Positions 17,365 through 27,613 are shown, counted from the stretch's first letter. The stretch: DNA of 64,000 nucleotides from Mycobacterium sp. 1554424.7 (GCF_001665295.1 NZ_LZSE01000105.1:1-64000); one strand, 5' to 3'. Translations and numbers: made by a program. Notes: a model not told the origin generated them from the letters alone.

Positions 17365-18350
17365 CTCAGCGCGGGGATGACTTCCCGCTCAAACAGCTCG
17401 ATGCCCGAGCGGTCGTACGCGGCCTCCGGGAAGTAGCAGATCCCATACTCGCACCCGAGGTCACGGATCTTGGCGATCCGCTCGATCACCTGGTCCGGCG
17501 TACCCACCGGCGAATCCGGCCCGGTGATGCCGCCGATCATGGCATCGGCCGTGGCCTCGGGCATGTAGCCGGCCAACCGGTCGCGGATCCGCCGCACCCG
17601 ATCCTTGACGTCGGCGTCCGACGTTCCGACGATCACGTTGAGGTTGACCGAACGCACGATCGCCTCGAAGTCAGTGCCGACGTCGCGACAGTGCGCTTCG
17701 AGCAACGACGACTTGTGGGCGAACGCCTCGCGCTCCGGGGTGAAGTTGGTGAACTGCGCGTATTTTGCCGCGATGCGCAGCGTCACCTTCTCGCCGCCGC
17801 CGGCGATCCACAGCGGAATACCGTTGCCCTGCAATGGCTTCGGCGCGACGATCGCGCCGTCGACCTGGTAGTGCTCGCCATCGAAGCTGACCTTGCCGTC
17901 CCGCCACGCGTCGCGCATGATCTGCACGCCCTCGTCCAACCGGCCCAACCGCACCTTGGCCGACGGGAAACCGTAACCGTAAGCGCGCCACTCGTGTTCG
18001 TACCATCCGCCGCCGATCCCCATCTGGATGCGGCCGCCGGAGATGATGTCCGCCGTCGCGGCCACCTTGGCCAGGTACACCGGATTGCGGTAACTCATCG
18101 CCGTGCACATCTGGCCGAGCTTGATCCGCGACGTCGTCGCCGCGTAGGCCGCCATCAGCGACCACGCCTCGTGGGTGGCCTCGCCCGTCGGCATCGGGAC
18201 GGTGTGGAAGTGGTCGTAGACCCACAGCGAGTCCCAGGTGCCGTCGTCGGCGTAGGTGGCCAGGTCGCGCATCACCGCCCATTGCTTTTCGGGTTCGATG
18301 CCGACGAGATCCATCCGCCAGCCCTGCGGGATGAAGAGACCAAAGCGCAT
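17361..18350 (-). CDS. LLM-class F420-dependent oxidoreductase
   Basis: 329 aa. Bacterial-luciferase-like TIM barrel: begins MRFGLFIPQGW, has WDSLWVYDHFHTVPMP near residue 40, QMGIGGGWYEHEWRAYGYGFPS in the middle (about 110-130) and PLWIAGGGEKVTLRIAAKYA (about 180). These are features of the F420 subgroup common in mycobacteria, cytosolic hydride-transfer enzymes; the substrate is unknown. Complete and single-copy here, convergent with the ABM gene. A second, more distant LLM gene lies at 19958. Confidence 0.85.
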   Translation of the reverse strand: MRFGLFIPQGWRMDLVGIEPEKQWAVMRDLATYADDGTWDSLWVYDHFHTVPMPTGEATHEAWSLMAAYAATTSRIKLGQMCTAMSYRNPVYLAKVAATADIISGGRIQMGIGGGWYEHEWRAYGYGFPSAKVRLGRLDEGVQIMRDAWRDGKVSFDGEHYQVDGAIVAPKPLQGNGIPLWIAGGGEKVTLRIAAKYAQFTNFTPEREAFAHKSSLLEAHCRDVGTDFEAIVRSVNLNVIVGTSDADVKDRVRRIRDRLAGYMPEATADAMIGGITGPDSPVGTPDQVIERIAKIRDLGCEYGICYFPEAAYDRSGIELFEREVIPALS

Positions 18351-18444
18351 AGCAAGGGACTTTAGCCGGGCGACGATGCGGCCTCACAGCGGATCAATAG
18401 CTTGGCCAAAGCGGCCACCGACAACGAAGCCTTAGACAGAATCC

Positions 18445-18687
18445 ATGACAACCCTCGGGCAGGACATCAACCAATCTCGCCGTCGGACAATCCGCGCGGT
18501 GCGACTGTTCTTCGCCGGGGCCGCGGCCGCCGCGGCGCTCGCACTGTGCAACGCCTCGCCTCCGTCGGACACCGCCACTGGCCCCTCGGTCACCGCGCCG
18601 TTCGCCACCGACGACACCAATTTCGTCAACGACAACGGCCAGACCTCCGGCGACATCTTCCAGCAGAACGCCCAGGACCAGAACTAG
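18445..18687 (+). CDS. Small exported or membrane-anchored hypothetical protein
   Basis: 80 aa, ATG start. Basic N-region (RRRTIRAVR), a hydrophobic stretch FFAGAAAAAALALC at 22-35, then a polar Asn/Asp/Gln-rich tail ending IFQQNAQDQN. The cysteine after ALAL does not fit the lipobox well, so either a signal peptide or a membrane anchor is possible. No relative is recognised. It sits alone between an LLM gene (opposite strand) and the FAD monooxygenase; its composition and export signal support a real gene, but this is a short frame. Confidence 0.5.
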   Translation: MTTLGQDINQSRRRTIRAVRLFFAGAAAAAALALCNASPPSDTATGPSVTAPFATDDTNFVNDNGQTSGDIFQQNAQDQN

Positions 18688-18728
18688 CGCTGCTTGGGCG
18701 CCGCAACCGGCCGTTAGGCTTACCCGCT

Positions 18729-19937
18729 ATGCGGGTTCTGATCTCCGGCGCGAGCATCGCCGGGCCGGTGCTGGCGTACTGGCTTACCCGTTATGGCTTC
18801 GACGTCACCGTCGTCGAGCGCGCGCCGACGCTCCGCAAGACCGGGGGCCACGCCGTCGACCTGTTCCGCCCGGCGATGGAAATCTCGGAGCAGATGGGCG
18901 TCTTGCCGCGCATCGAGGCACTCGGCACCCAAATCGACCGCATGACAATGCATCGCGAGGGGCGGGAGCAGCCCATCGAGGTCGACCTCACCAAGATCTA
19001 CGGCGCCGCCTCCGACCGCCACGTGGAAATCATGCGGGACGACCTCAGCGAGATCTACTACGACGCCGGGCGCGACGACGTCGAGTACGTGTTCGGCGAC
19101 TCGATCACGGAGATCGACCACGACGGCGAGGTGACATTCGAGCGCGCCCCCGCGCGCCGTTTCGACGTCATCGTGGGCGCCGACGGGCTGCACTCCAACG
19201 TCCGGCGCCTGACCTTCGGCGCCGAGGACAGCCTGACCCGTTTCCTCGGTGGGTATCTGGCGGTGGTGTCCGCTCCCAAGTCGCTGGCCAAGCCCGGCGA
19301 GACCGTCGGCCACATCGGCGTCGGGCGCCTCGCGGCGATTTACAGCGCAGCGCATTTGGACGACGCACGCGCGGTGTTTCTGTTCCGTAGCAAGGAGGAG
19401 CTCGACTACGACTATCAGGATTCGTTGCGGCAGAAGGGGTTACTGCGGGACGCTTTCGCAGGCATGCATCCCCAGGTGGACGACTGGCTGGGCGAAATCG
19501 ACCGGACCCCGGCGTTCTACTTCGATGCGATCACCCAACTGCGGATGAACATCTGGTCGCGCCGGCGGGTCACGCTGGTCGGCGACGCCGGGTACTGCCC
19601 CGGCCCCGCGGTCGGCGGCAGCACCAGCCTGGCCGTGCTCGGCGCCTACGTGCTGGCCGGGGAGCTCGCCAAGGCCGACGGCGATCACCTGCGCGCGTTC
19701 GCCGCCTACGAGCTGCAGATGCACGAGCCGGTGCATCTCAGCCGGACCTTCGCGCGGGGCGCCGCCAGGACCCTCATTCCCGGTTCGCGGGCCGGCGTTT
19801 GGGCGTTGACCCGCGGGGTTCAGCTAGTCTCGTCGATGCCCGGGTCGCTCTCCAGGGCGCTCGCGAGGCTGAACACCAAGGGCGTTCGCTTGCACGACTC
19901 GATGCGGGTGCCCGACTACAGCGAAGTCGAAGTCTGA
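18729..19937 (+). CDS. FAD-dependent aromatic-type monooxygenase/oxidoreductase
   Basis: 402 aa from ATG 18729; the frame opens earlier but upstream residues are non-protein-like. Rossmann dinucleotide motif VLISGASIAGPVLAYWL (3-19), the DG motif region VIVGADGLHSNVRR, and the GD motif VTLVGDAGYCPGPAVGGSTSLAV define the PHBH/MhpA-like flavoprotein monooxygenase superfamily. Likely NAD(P)H- and O2-dependent hydroxylation of a small ring compound; the exact reaction is unknown. The LLM-class gene starts 20 nt downstream, suggesting a two-gene unit. Confidence 0.85.
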   Translation: MRVLISGASIAGPVLAYWLTRYGFDVTVVERAPTLRKTGGHAVDLFRPAMEISEQMGVLPRIEALGTQIDRMTMHREGREQPIEVDLTKIYGAASDRHVEIMRDDLSEIYYDAGRDDVEYVFGDSITEIDHDGEVTFERAPARRFDVIVGADGLHSNVRRLTFGAEDSLTRFLGGYLAVVSAPKSLAKPGETVGHIGVGRLAAIYSAAHLDDARAVFLFRSKEELDYDYQDSLRQKGLLRDAFAGMHPQVDDWLGEIDRTPAFYFDAITQLRMNIWSRRRVTLVGDAGYCPGPAVGGSTSLAVLGAYVLAGELAKADGDHLRAFAAYELQMHEPVHLSRTFARGAARTLIPGSRAGVWALTRGVQLVSSMPGSLSRALARLNTKGVRLHDSMRVPDYSEVEV

Positions 19938-19957
19938 CGCGAAGGGGATGACGGCCC

Positions 19958-20815
19958 GTGGACCTTGCCGGCGTTGGGATCTGGAGCAGTCAACTGCGCT
20001 ACGGCGATGCGGCCGAAGTCGCCGACGCCGCAGCGGAATTGGACGAGCTTGGCTTCACGGCGCTGTGGATTCCCGACGTGGGCGGGCCGGTGTTCGACGC
20101 GGTGGGGCGCCTGCTCGCCGCGACGGCACGGACCGTGATCGCCACGGGAATCCTCAATCTCTGGATGCACGCGGCCGGCGACGTCGCCGAATCCTTCGCC
20201 GCGCTCACCGCCGAGCACGGCGACCGCTTCCTGCTGGGGATCGGCGTCAGCCACGCGCCCCTGATCGACGCCGGCCAGCCGGGGCGGTATCGCAAGCCGC
20301 TGGCGGCGACGGCGTCGTTCCTGGACGGGCTGGACGCCGCACCCCGACCCGTGCCCGCCGAAGCCCGCGTCCTCGCCGCGCTCGGCCCCAAGATGCTCGA
20401 ACTGTCGGCAACCCGCGCCCGTGGGGCCCACCCCTACCTCGTCACCCCCGAGCACACCGCTTCCGCCCGTTCGGCTTTGGGCGAGGGCCCGTTGCTGCTA
20501 CCCGAGCAGACCGTGATCCTATGTGACAGCGCCGACGAGGCGCGCCGCATCGGAACCGATTGGCTGCGCGCGCATTTGGCGTTTCCCAACTACGCAAATA
20601 ACCTGTCGCGCAGCGGGTTCTCCAAAGACGACCTGGCCCAGGTCAGCGACCGCCTCTTCAACGCGATCATCGCCTGGGGTGACGAAGCCGCCGTGATGCG
20701 CAGGGTCGGCGAGCACCGGGCGGCCGGCGCCGACCATGTCTGCGTGCAGGTGCTGACGGCCGACCCGACGGAATTCCCGCGCGAGCAGTGGCGCCGAATC
20801 GCCGCGGCCCTCTAG
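19958..20815 (+). CDS. LLM-class F420-dependent oxidoreductase (TIGR03620-type)
   Basis: 285 aa, GTG start. Shorter luciferase-like protein: GIWSSQLRYGDAAEVADAAAELDELGFTALWIPD at the N-terminus in the usual first strand and helix, IATGILNLWMH, RFLLGIGVSHAPLID near residue 90. The F420-binding family is common in mycobacteria; substrate unknown. It follows the FAD monooxygenase closely and its stop is followed by a strong hairpin before the convergent fadB gene. Confidence 0.8.
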   Translation: MDLAGVGIWSSQLRYGDAAEVADAAAELDELGFTALWIPDVGGPVFDAVGRLLAATARTVIATGILNLWMHAAGDVAESFAALTAEHGDRFLLGIGVSHAPLIDAGQPGRYRKPLAATASFLDGLDAAPRPVPAEARVLAALGPKMLELSATRARGAHPYLVTPEHTASARSALGEGPLLLPEQTVILCDSADEARRIGTDWLRAHLAFPNYANNLSRSGFSKDDLAQVSDRLFNAIIAWGDEAAVMRRVGEHRAAGADHVCVQVLTADPTEFPREQWRRIAAAL

Positions 20816-20821
20816 CGCGAG

Positions 20822-20870
20822 CAGACGCAAAAGCCCCCGAAAACACTAGGTTTTGGGGGCTTTGCGTCTG
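20822..20870. terminator. Bidirectional terminator hairpin, second CAGACGCAAAA copy
   Basis: Left arm CAGACGCAAAAGCCCCC with GAAAAC inside, right arm GTTTTGGGGGC-TTTGCGTCTG; one unpaired A and one unpaired G in the stem. Lies between convergent LLM and fadB genes. Shares the flanks GCGAGCAGACGCAAAA and TTTGCGTCTGGTGGC with the hairpin at 12598-12647. Confidence 0.8.
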
Positions 20871-20879
20871 GTGGCCGAG

Positions 20880-23024
20880 CTACGTAAGCGAGTCCGGCGG
20901 CAGGAAACGGTCGCCGTACTTGGCGGCCAGCTCGCGGGCCCGGGCCACGAAGGCGGCCTTGCCCGTCCCGCCGGCACCCTGGTAGCCGACGATGAACTGC
21001 GCGCTACCACCGGTCCACGGCGGGAACCCGATGCCCATGATCGAACCGATGTTGGCGTCGGCCGTCGACGTCAGCACGCCCTCGTCAAGGCACTTCTGAG
21101 TTTCCAGCGCCTCGGCGAACAGCATCCGGTCGATCATGTCCTGCAGCGGCGGCTGCGACGCACCGGACTTGAACGTCTCCCGCAGGCCCGGCCAGAGCTG
21201 GGTGCGCTTGCCGTCGACGTACTCGTAGAAGCCGGCACCCTTCAACCGCGACGGGCGGCCGAGCTCGATCATCTTGTCGACCACGGCCTCGGCCGGGTGC
21301 GGCTCGTAGGTGCCGCCGGCGTCCTCGACGCCCTTGCGGGTGGCCGCGGCGATCTTGTGCATCAGCTCCAGGTTGAGCTCGTCGGAGAGCTGCAGCGGCG
21401 GCGCCGGGTAGCCCGCCTGCGACCCGGCGTGCTCGATGCTGGCCGGCTCCACACCCTCGCCCAGCATGGCCAAAGCCTCGTTCACGAACGTGCCGATCAC
21501 ACGCGAAGTGAAGAAGCCGCGGCTGTCGTTGACGACGATCGGGGTCTTGCCGATGGCCAGCGTGTAGTCGAACACGCGGGCCAGCGCCTCGTCAGAAGTC
21601 TTCTCGCCCTTGATGATCTCGACCAGGGGCATCTTGTCGACCGGTGAGAAGAAGTGGATCCCGATGAAGTCCTCCTGGCGCTTCACGCCGGTCGCCAGAC
21701 CGGTGATCGGCAGGGTGGAGGTGTTCGACCCGAGCAGCGCGTTGGGCTCGACGATGTCCTCGATCTCCTGGAAGACCTTGTGCTTGAGGTCCTGGTTCTC
21801 GAAGACCGCCTCGATGACGAAGTCGACGCCCTTGAAGTCCGCGGGGTCGGCCGATGGCGTGATGCGGTCCAGCAGCGCCTTGCTCTTCTCCTCGGTGGTC
21901 TTGCCGCGCTGAAGCGCCTTGGCCTCAAGCTTTTCCGAGTAGTTCTTGCCCTTCTCGGCGGCCTCGATGCTGACGTCCTTGAGCACGACGTCGTACCCGG
22001 CCTTGGCCGACACGTAGGCGATGCCGGCGCCCATCATGCCCGCACCCAGCACGCCGATCTTGTTGATCTTGACCGGCTCGATGCCGTCCGGACGCGAGCC
22101 GCCGCCGTTGATGTGCTGCAGGTCGAAGAAGAACGCCTGGATCATGTTCTTGGCGACCTGGCCGGTGACCAGTTGCGTGAAGTAGCGGCTCTCGATGCGG
22201 GTGGCGGTGTCGAAGTCCACCTGCGTGCCCTCGACGGCCGCGGCCAGGATGGCCCGCGGCGCCGGCATCGGCGCGCCCTTGAGCTGCTTGCGCAGCAGCG
22301 ACGGGAACGACGGCAGGATCGCCGCCAGCGCCGGTGACGACGGGGTGCCGCCGGGAATCTTGTAGCCCTTGACGTCCCAGGGCTGGGTGTGCGACTCGGG
22401 GTTGGACTTGATCCACGCCTTCGCCGCCGGCACCAATTCGTCGACGCTAGAGACGATCTCGTCGACGAGGCCGTTGTCCTTGGCCGCGGCCGGCTTGAAG
22501 CGGGTGCCCTGGCTCAGCACGTTGACGAAGGCGTTCTGGATGCCCAGCATCCGCACGGTGCGGGTGACGCCGCCGCCGCCGGGCAGCAGGCCCAGCGTGA
22601 CCTCGGGCAGCCCGAGCTGGACGCCCTTGACGTCGGCGACGATGCGGTGGTGACAGGCGAGCGCGATCTCCAGGCCGCCGCCGAGCGCAGCGCCGTTGAT
22701 GGCGGCCACCACCGGCTTGCCCAGGGTCTCCAGCGTGCGCAGGTCACGCTTGATGTCCTCGACCTCGGCGAAGACCTCGCCGGCGTTCTCCGGGCCGGCG
22801 TTGATCATGTGCTTCAGGTCACCGCCCGCGAAGAACGTCTTCTTGGCGCTGGTGATCACCACACCGGTGATCGAATCCGTCTCCGCGACAAGGCGTTCGA
22901 CGGCGTTGTGCATCGATTCCTTGTAGTGCTCGTTCATCACGTTGGCCGACCCGGTCGGGTCGTCCAGCGTCAGCGTGACGATGCCGTCGGCGTCCTTGTC
23001 CCACTGAATGGTGTTCTCTGCCAT
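20880..23024 (-). CDS. fadB: Fatty-acid oxidation complex alpha subunit FadB
   Basis: 714 aa from ATG 23024 (begins MAENTIQWDKDADG, like the M. tuberculosis protein). Bifunctional: the N-terminal enoyl-CoA hydratase has Glu119 in GAALGGGLE and Glu141 in LPEVTLGLLPGGGG; the 3-hydroxyacyl-CoA dehydrogenase half starts with NAD motif GVLGAGMMGAGIAYVSAKAG and contains GSNTSTLPIT and GIHFFSPVDKMPLVE. Steps 2 and 3 of beta-oxidation, forming a complex with FadA. Four nt downstream of fadA: one operon. A start six codons further upstream would overlap fadA and is less likely. Confidence 0.96.
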   Translation of the reverse strand: MAENTIQWDKDADGIVTLTLDDPTGSANVMNEHYKESMHNAVERLVAETDSITGVVITSAKKTFFAGGDLKHMINAGPENAGEVFAEVEDIKRDLRTLETLGKPVVAAINGAALGGGLEIALACHHRIVADVKGVQLGLPEVTLGLLPGGGGVTRTVRMLGIQNAFVNVLSQGTRFKPAAAKDNGLVDEIVSSVDELVPAAKAWIKSNPESHTQPWDVKGYKIPGGTPSSPALAAILPSFPSLLRKQLKGAPMPAPRAILAAAVEGTQVDFDTATRIESRYFTQLVTGQVAKNMIQAFFFDLQHINGGGSRPDGIEPVKINKIGVLGAGMMGAGIAYVSAKAGYDVVLKDVSIEAAEKGKNYSEKLEAKALQRGKTTEEKSKALLDRITPSADPADFKGVDFVIEAVFENQDLKHKVFQEIEDIVEPNALLGSNTSTLPITGLATGVKRQEDFIGIHFFSPVDKMPLVEIIKGEKTSDEALARVFDYTLAIGKTPIVVNDSRGFFTSRVIGTFVNEALAMLGEGVEPASIEHAGSQAGYPAPPLQLSDELNLELMHKIAAATRKGVEDAGGTYEPHPAEAVVDKMIELGRPSRLKGAGFYEYVDGKRTQLWPGLRETFKSGASQPPLQDMIDRMLFAEALETQKCLDEGVLTSTADANIGSIMGIGFPPWTGGSAQFIVGYQGAGGTGKAAFVARARELAAKYGDRFLPPDSLT

Positions 23025-23028
23025 GGTC

Positions 23029-24240
<1,212 letters not shown>

Positions 24241-24288
24241 GTCGGCTTCCTCTTCACAAATGGGGGTTCGGATCCGGATTACACCCTA

Positions 24289-24304
24289 AACCAACCTGTT
24301 GGTT
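24289..24304. promoter_or_regulatory. Palindromic operator candidate between fadA and dapC
   Basis: AACCAAC-CT-GTTGGTT, 7-bp perfect arms with a 2-nt spacer, 49 nt upstream of the fadA ATG. Minus-strand sequence next to it contains -10-like TAGGGT and TGTAAT, so a bound protein would overlap the fadA promoter. The cognate regulator is not evident in the window. Confidence 0.55.
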
Positions 24305-24416
24305 GGGAGTAATGGCGCTGGTCAGGACGCCGACTGTGCAGCCAGCCGCACGCTGGGCGCCGAACGTGCGGCCAGCTTCACGCTCGGCCAGACCGGCGGC
24401 CCTAAGCTCGACCACC

Positions 24417-25589
24417 ATGACGGTGTCGCGGCTGCGGCCGTACGCGACGACGGTGTTCGCCGAGATGTCGGCGCTGGCCGCGCGCATCGGCGCGGTGAAC
24501 CTCGGCCAGGGCTTCCCCGACGAGGACGGGCCTCCGGCATTGCTGAAGGCCGCCCAGGACGCGATCGCCGCGGGCGCCAACCAATACCCGCCCGGCATCG
24601 GCATCGCGCCGCTGCGCCAGGCCATCGCCGCCCAGCGCCGCCGGCACTTCGGCATCGAGTACGACCCGGACGCCGAGATATTGGTGACGGTCGGGGCCAC
24701 CGAGGCCATCGCCGCGGCGGTGATCGGGCTGGTCGAGCCGGGCTCGGAGGTCGTCCTCATCGAGCCCTTCTACGATTCCTACTCGCCGGTGGTGGCGATG
24801 GCCGGCGCGCACCGGATGACCGTGCCGCTGGTGCCCGACGGCCGTGGCTTCGCGCTGGACGCCGACGCCCTGCGGCGGGCGGTCACGCCGCGGACCCGCG
24901 CGCTGATCGTCAACTCGCCGCACAACCCCACCGGCACGGTGCTGAGCGCGGCGGATCTCACCGCCATCGCCGAGATCGCGGTGGCGGCCGACCTTTTGGT
25001 AATCACCGACGAGGTGTACGAGCACCTGGTGTTTGACGGCAACCGCCATGTCCCGCTGGCCGGCTTCGACGGCATGGCCGAGCGCACGGTCACCATCTCC
25101 AGCGCGGCCAAGATGTTCAACTGCACCGGCTGGAAGATCGGGTGGGCCTGCGGCCCAGCGCAACTCATCGCCGGGGTGCGCGCGGCCAAACAGTATCTGA
25201 GCTACGTCGGCGGCGCGCCGTTCCAGCCCGCGGTGGCGCTCGCGCTGGACACCGAGGACGCCTGGGTCGCCGACCTTCGCCGCTCCCTGCAGGCCAGGCG
25301 CGACCGGCTGGCCGCCGGGCTGACCGAGGTCGGCTTTGCGGTGCACGACAGCGACGGCACTTACTTCTTGTGCGCCGACCCGCGCCCGCTCGGATACGCC
25401 GATAGCACCGCGTTTTGCGCGGCGCTGCCGGAGAAGGTCGGCGTGGCCGCGATACCGATGTCGGCGTTCTGCGATCCGGCGGCACCCCACGCGGACGTGT
25501 GGAATCACCTGGTGCGCTTCACGTTCTGCAAACGCGAGGACACCCTCGACGAGGCGATCAGCCGCCTGGCGGCGCTGCGGGTCCCATAA
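24417..25589 (+). CDS. dapC: PLP aminotransferase, N-succinyldiaminopimelate aminotransferase DapC
   Basis: 390 aa from ATG 24417 (MTVSRLRPYATTVFAEM), matching the M. tuberculosis start. Class I aminotransferase with PLP lysine Lys232 in SSAAKMFNCTGWK, Asn-Pro-Thr-Gly in SPHNPTG and the phosphate-binding arginine region FTFCKR. Assigned in M. tuberculosis to lysine/diaminopimelate synthesis. Upstream in-frame residues are Arg/Ser-rich and unlikely. Its last 32 nt overlap the 3' end of the convergent START-domain gene. Confidence 0.92.
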   Translation: MTVSRLRPYATTVFAEMSALAARIGAVNLGQGFPDEDGPPALLKAAQDAIAAGANQYPPGIGIAPLRQAIAAQRRRHFGIEYDPDAEILVTVGATEAIAAAVIGLVEPGSEVVLIEPFYDSYSPVVAMAGAHRMTVPLVPDGRGFALDADALRRAVTPRTRALIVNSPHNPTGTVLSAADLTAIAEIAVAADLLVITDEVYEHLVFDGNRHVPLAGFDGMAERTVTISSAAKMFNCTGWKIGWACGPAQLIAGVRAAKQYLSYVGGAPFQPAVALALDTEDAWVADLRRSLQARRDRLAAGLTEVGFAVHDSDGTYFLCADPRPLGYADSTAFCAALPEKVGVAAIPMSAFCDPAAPHADVWNHLVRFTFCKREDTLDEAISRLAALRVP

Positions 25590-26010
25590 CCCGCTTGCGA
25601 AGCCCCTCCAGGGCGGCGTGCAGGATCTTCTTGCGGACCCGGTTGATGAAGAACTCGGGCAACGGCGCCGACGGTTCGAGCGTGATGCCGAATCGCACCC
25701 GCGTTTTGTCGTCGGCCTCGCGGGTCAGGTTGTACTCGCCGTGCTGGCCGTGTTGGTGGATGGTCTTTTCGGCGTCCCACACCATCCAGTCCGGCCCCCA
25801 GTGGTACTCCAGGAGCTGCGTGTCAAAAATGCCCATCACCCTGATCGTCATCTTCACGTGGCACGGTCGCCCGTCGGGATAGGTGTCGATGACTTCGGCT
25901 TTTTTGTGCACAGCGGACCACGACGGGACGTTGTCCATGTCGGCGAGCGCGTCCATGATGGCTTCCGGGGGCGCGTCGATGACGATTTCCGACGATGCTT
26001 GGACGGCCAC
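25558..26010 (-). CDS. SRPBCC (START-like) polyketide-cyclase/dehydrase family protein, Rv0857-like
   Basis: 150 aa, GTG start. Begins VAVQASSEIVIDAPPEAIMDALADMDNVPSWS, the usual first strand and helix of the SRPBCC fold; LLEYHWGPDWMVW and KTRVRFGITLEPSAPLPEFFINRVRKKIL follow. Probably binds a hydrophobic ligand in its cavity; ligand unknown. It follows its close paralogue by 3 nt and overlaps the end of dapC on the other strand by 32 nt. Third member of the family is beyond far. Confidence 0.85.
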   Translation of the reverse strand: MAVQASSEIVIDAPPEAIMDALADMDNVPSWSAVHKKAEVIDTYPDGRPCHVKMTIRVMGIFDTQLLEYHWGPDWMVWDAEKTIHQHGQHGEYNLTREADDKTRVRFGITLEPSAPLPEFFINRVRKKILHAALEGLRKRVMGPAAPPGG

Positions 26011-26013
26011 CGG

Positions 26014-26469
26014 CTAGGTAGCACCGCCCGATTCCGCACCGCCCGTCAACAGCTCACTCAGGCCCTTCACCGAGGCGTCCAGAACCTTTTCCGTGGCCCG
26101 CTTGACGACGAACGCGGGTATGGGCCCGGCCGGTTCGACGGTGATGTCGAACCGCACGCGCGTCTTGTCGAGCCCCTCGGGCTTGAGGTTGTACTCGATG
26201 TGCTGGCCATGCTGTTGGGCGGTCCGCTTGGCGTCGTAGACGACCCAGTCGGGCCCCCAGTGGTATTCCAGGATCTCCTTGTCGACCAGCCCCAAGATCT
26301 TGATCTTGGTCTTGACATGGTGCGGGAGACCGTCGGGATAACGGTCGATCACTTCGACGTGTTTGTGCAGCGGCGACCACGACGAGAGGACGCCGACATC
26401 TGTCAGCGCCTCCATGACCACTTCCGGCGGCGCGTCAACGACAAATTCCCGTGATGCTTTTACGGCCAC
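26014..26469 (-). CDS. SRPBCC (START-like) family protein, Rv0856-like
   Basis: 151 aa from GTG 26469, the start giving VAVKASREFVVDAPPEVVMEAL, aligned with its neighbours. Paralogue of the downstream gene: shared YPDG-P-HVK, LEYHWGPDWVVYD and KTRVRFDITVEPAGPIPAF blocks. Small cytosolic hydrophobic-ligand-binding fold; no catalytic residues evident. An open frame upstream to 26745 belongs to the antisense side of far and is ignored. Separated from far by 59 nt on the same strand. Confidence 0.85.
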   Translation of the reverse strand: MAVKASREFVVDAPPEVVMEALTDVGVLSSWSPLHKHVEVIDRYPDGLPHHVKTKIKILGLVDKEILEYHWGPDWVVYDAKRTAQQHGQHIEYNLKPEGLDKTRVRFDITVEPAGPIPAFVVKRATEKVLDASVKGLSELLTGGAESGGAT

Positions 26470-26528
26470 TAAGGAACAAACTAACCCCAGCGCCCCACGC
26501 GTGGGCAGGGTTCGCCGTAAATCTCTGC

Positions 26529-27608
26529 TTACCAGCCGATTTCGTCGAGCGCTGTGGTAGTCGCGGGCGGCGGGCCGACCGGGCCGGCCGGGGTTCGCGA
26601 GAAGCGCGGCGCGGGTGCGGCCTGTTCGACGCCATGGGCGGTGATCACCGTCGAGCGGGCGGTCAGATGGTCGTCGGCGGCGGCCTCGTTCCACGTCAGC
26701 ACCGGCGTGACGCACGCATCGGTGCCCGCGAAAATCTCCGTCCATTCGTCGCGGGTCCGGCTGGCGAAGCGCGCCGCGAAGGTGTCGTACATCCGTTGAT
26801 ACGAACCGATGTCGAACTGGCCGGGCACCTCATCGGGCGACAGGCCGAGCCCGGTCAGCAGCGCCGCGAAGAATTGCGGCTCGATGGCGCCGACGGCCAT
26901 GTACCTGCCGTCGGAGGTCTCGTAGCACCGGTAGAACGGGGCGCCGCCGTCGAGCAGGAACGATTCGCGCTCGTCGCGCAGCGAACCGGTGGACTTCATC
27001 GTCCACATCATCTGGGCGAGCAGGCTGACCCCGTCGACCATCGCGGCGTCGATGACCTGGCCCTTGCCCGACCGTTGCCGCTCGTAGAGCGCGACCGCGA
27101 TGCCCAGGAGCACCAGCATCGAACCGCCGCCGAAGTCGGCGACCAGGTTCAGCGGCGGCATCGGCGGTCGGTCCCGATAGCCGAGCGCCGAGAGCGCACC
27201 GGTTTGCGACAGGTAGTTGATGTCGTGGCCCGCGGTCTGGGCCACCGGACCGTGCTGTCCCCACCCGGTGATCCGCGCGAAGATCAGCCGCGGATTGACC
27301 GCCGCGCAGTCCTCGGGCCCGATGCCGAGTCGCTCGCACGTGCCGGGACGGAAGCAGTCGAGCAGCACGTCGGCCTTGGCGGCCAGCTCCAGCAGCGCCC
27401 CGGGCTGCGACTTGACGTCAAGGTCGACGATCCGCTTGCCGCGGTGCAGCAGGTCGCGGTCCTCAGGCGGCATCGTCAGCCCACCGGGCCGGCGCACCCG
27501 CACCACATCGGCGCCCAGGTCGGCGAGCATCATCCCGGCGTGCGGGCCCGGCCCGATGCCGCCGAGTTCGATCACCCGCACCCCGGCCAGGGGACCCGTG
27601 CTCGCCAC
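26529..27608 (-). CDS. far: Alpha-methylacyl-CoA racemase family protein Far
   Basis: 359 aa from GTG 27608, exactly the M. tuberculosis length. Class III CoA-transferase fold: PHAGMMLADLGADVVRVRRP, RGKRIVDLDVK, and the racemase catalytic pair His128 (AGHDINYL) and Asp158 (ADFGGGSM), equivalent to His126/Asp156 of the studied mycobacterial racemase. It probably epimerises 2-methyl-branched acyl-CoAs for beta-oxidation. Flanked by START-like genes on both sides, an arrangement conserved in M. tuberculosis. Confidence 0.9.
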   Translation of the reverse strand: MASTGPLAGVRVIELGGIGPGPHAGMMLADLGADVVRVRRPGGLTMPPEDRDLLHRGKRIVDLDVKSQPGALLELAAKADVLLDCFRPGTCERLGIGPEDCAAVNPRLIFARITGWGQHGPVAQTAGHDINYLSQTGALSALGYRDRPPMPPLNLVADFGGGSMLVLLGIAVALYERQRSGKGQVIDAAMVDGVSLLAQMMWTMKSTGSLRDERESFLLDGGAPFYRCYETSDGRYMAVGAIEPQFFAALLTGLGLSPDEVPGQFDIGSYQRMYDTFAARFASRTRDEWTEIFAGTDACVTPVLTWNEAAADDHLTARSTVITAHGVEQAAPAPRFSRTPAGPVGPPPATTTALDEIGW

Positions 27609-27613
27609 CGCAG

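Noticed and set aside
18402-18728. N-terminal extension of the FAD monooxygenase
   Set aside because: Arg-rich, overlaps another likely gene, and the Rossmann motif begins immediately after ATG 18729.
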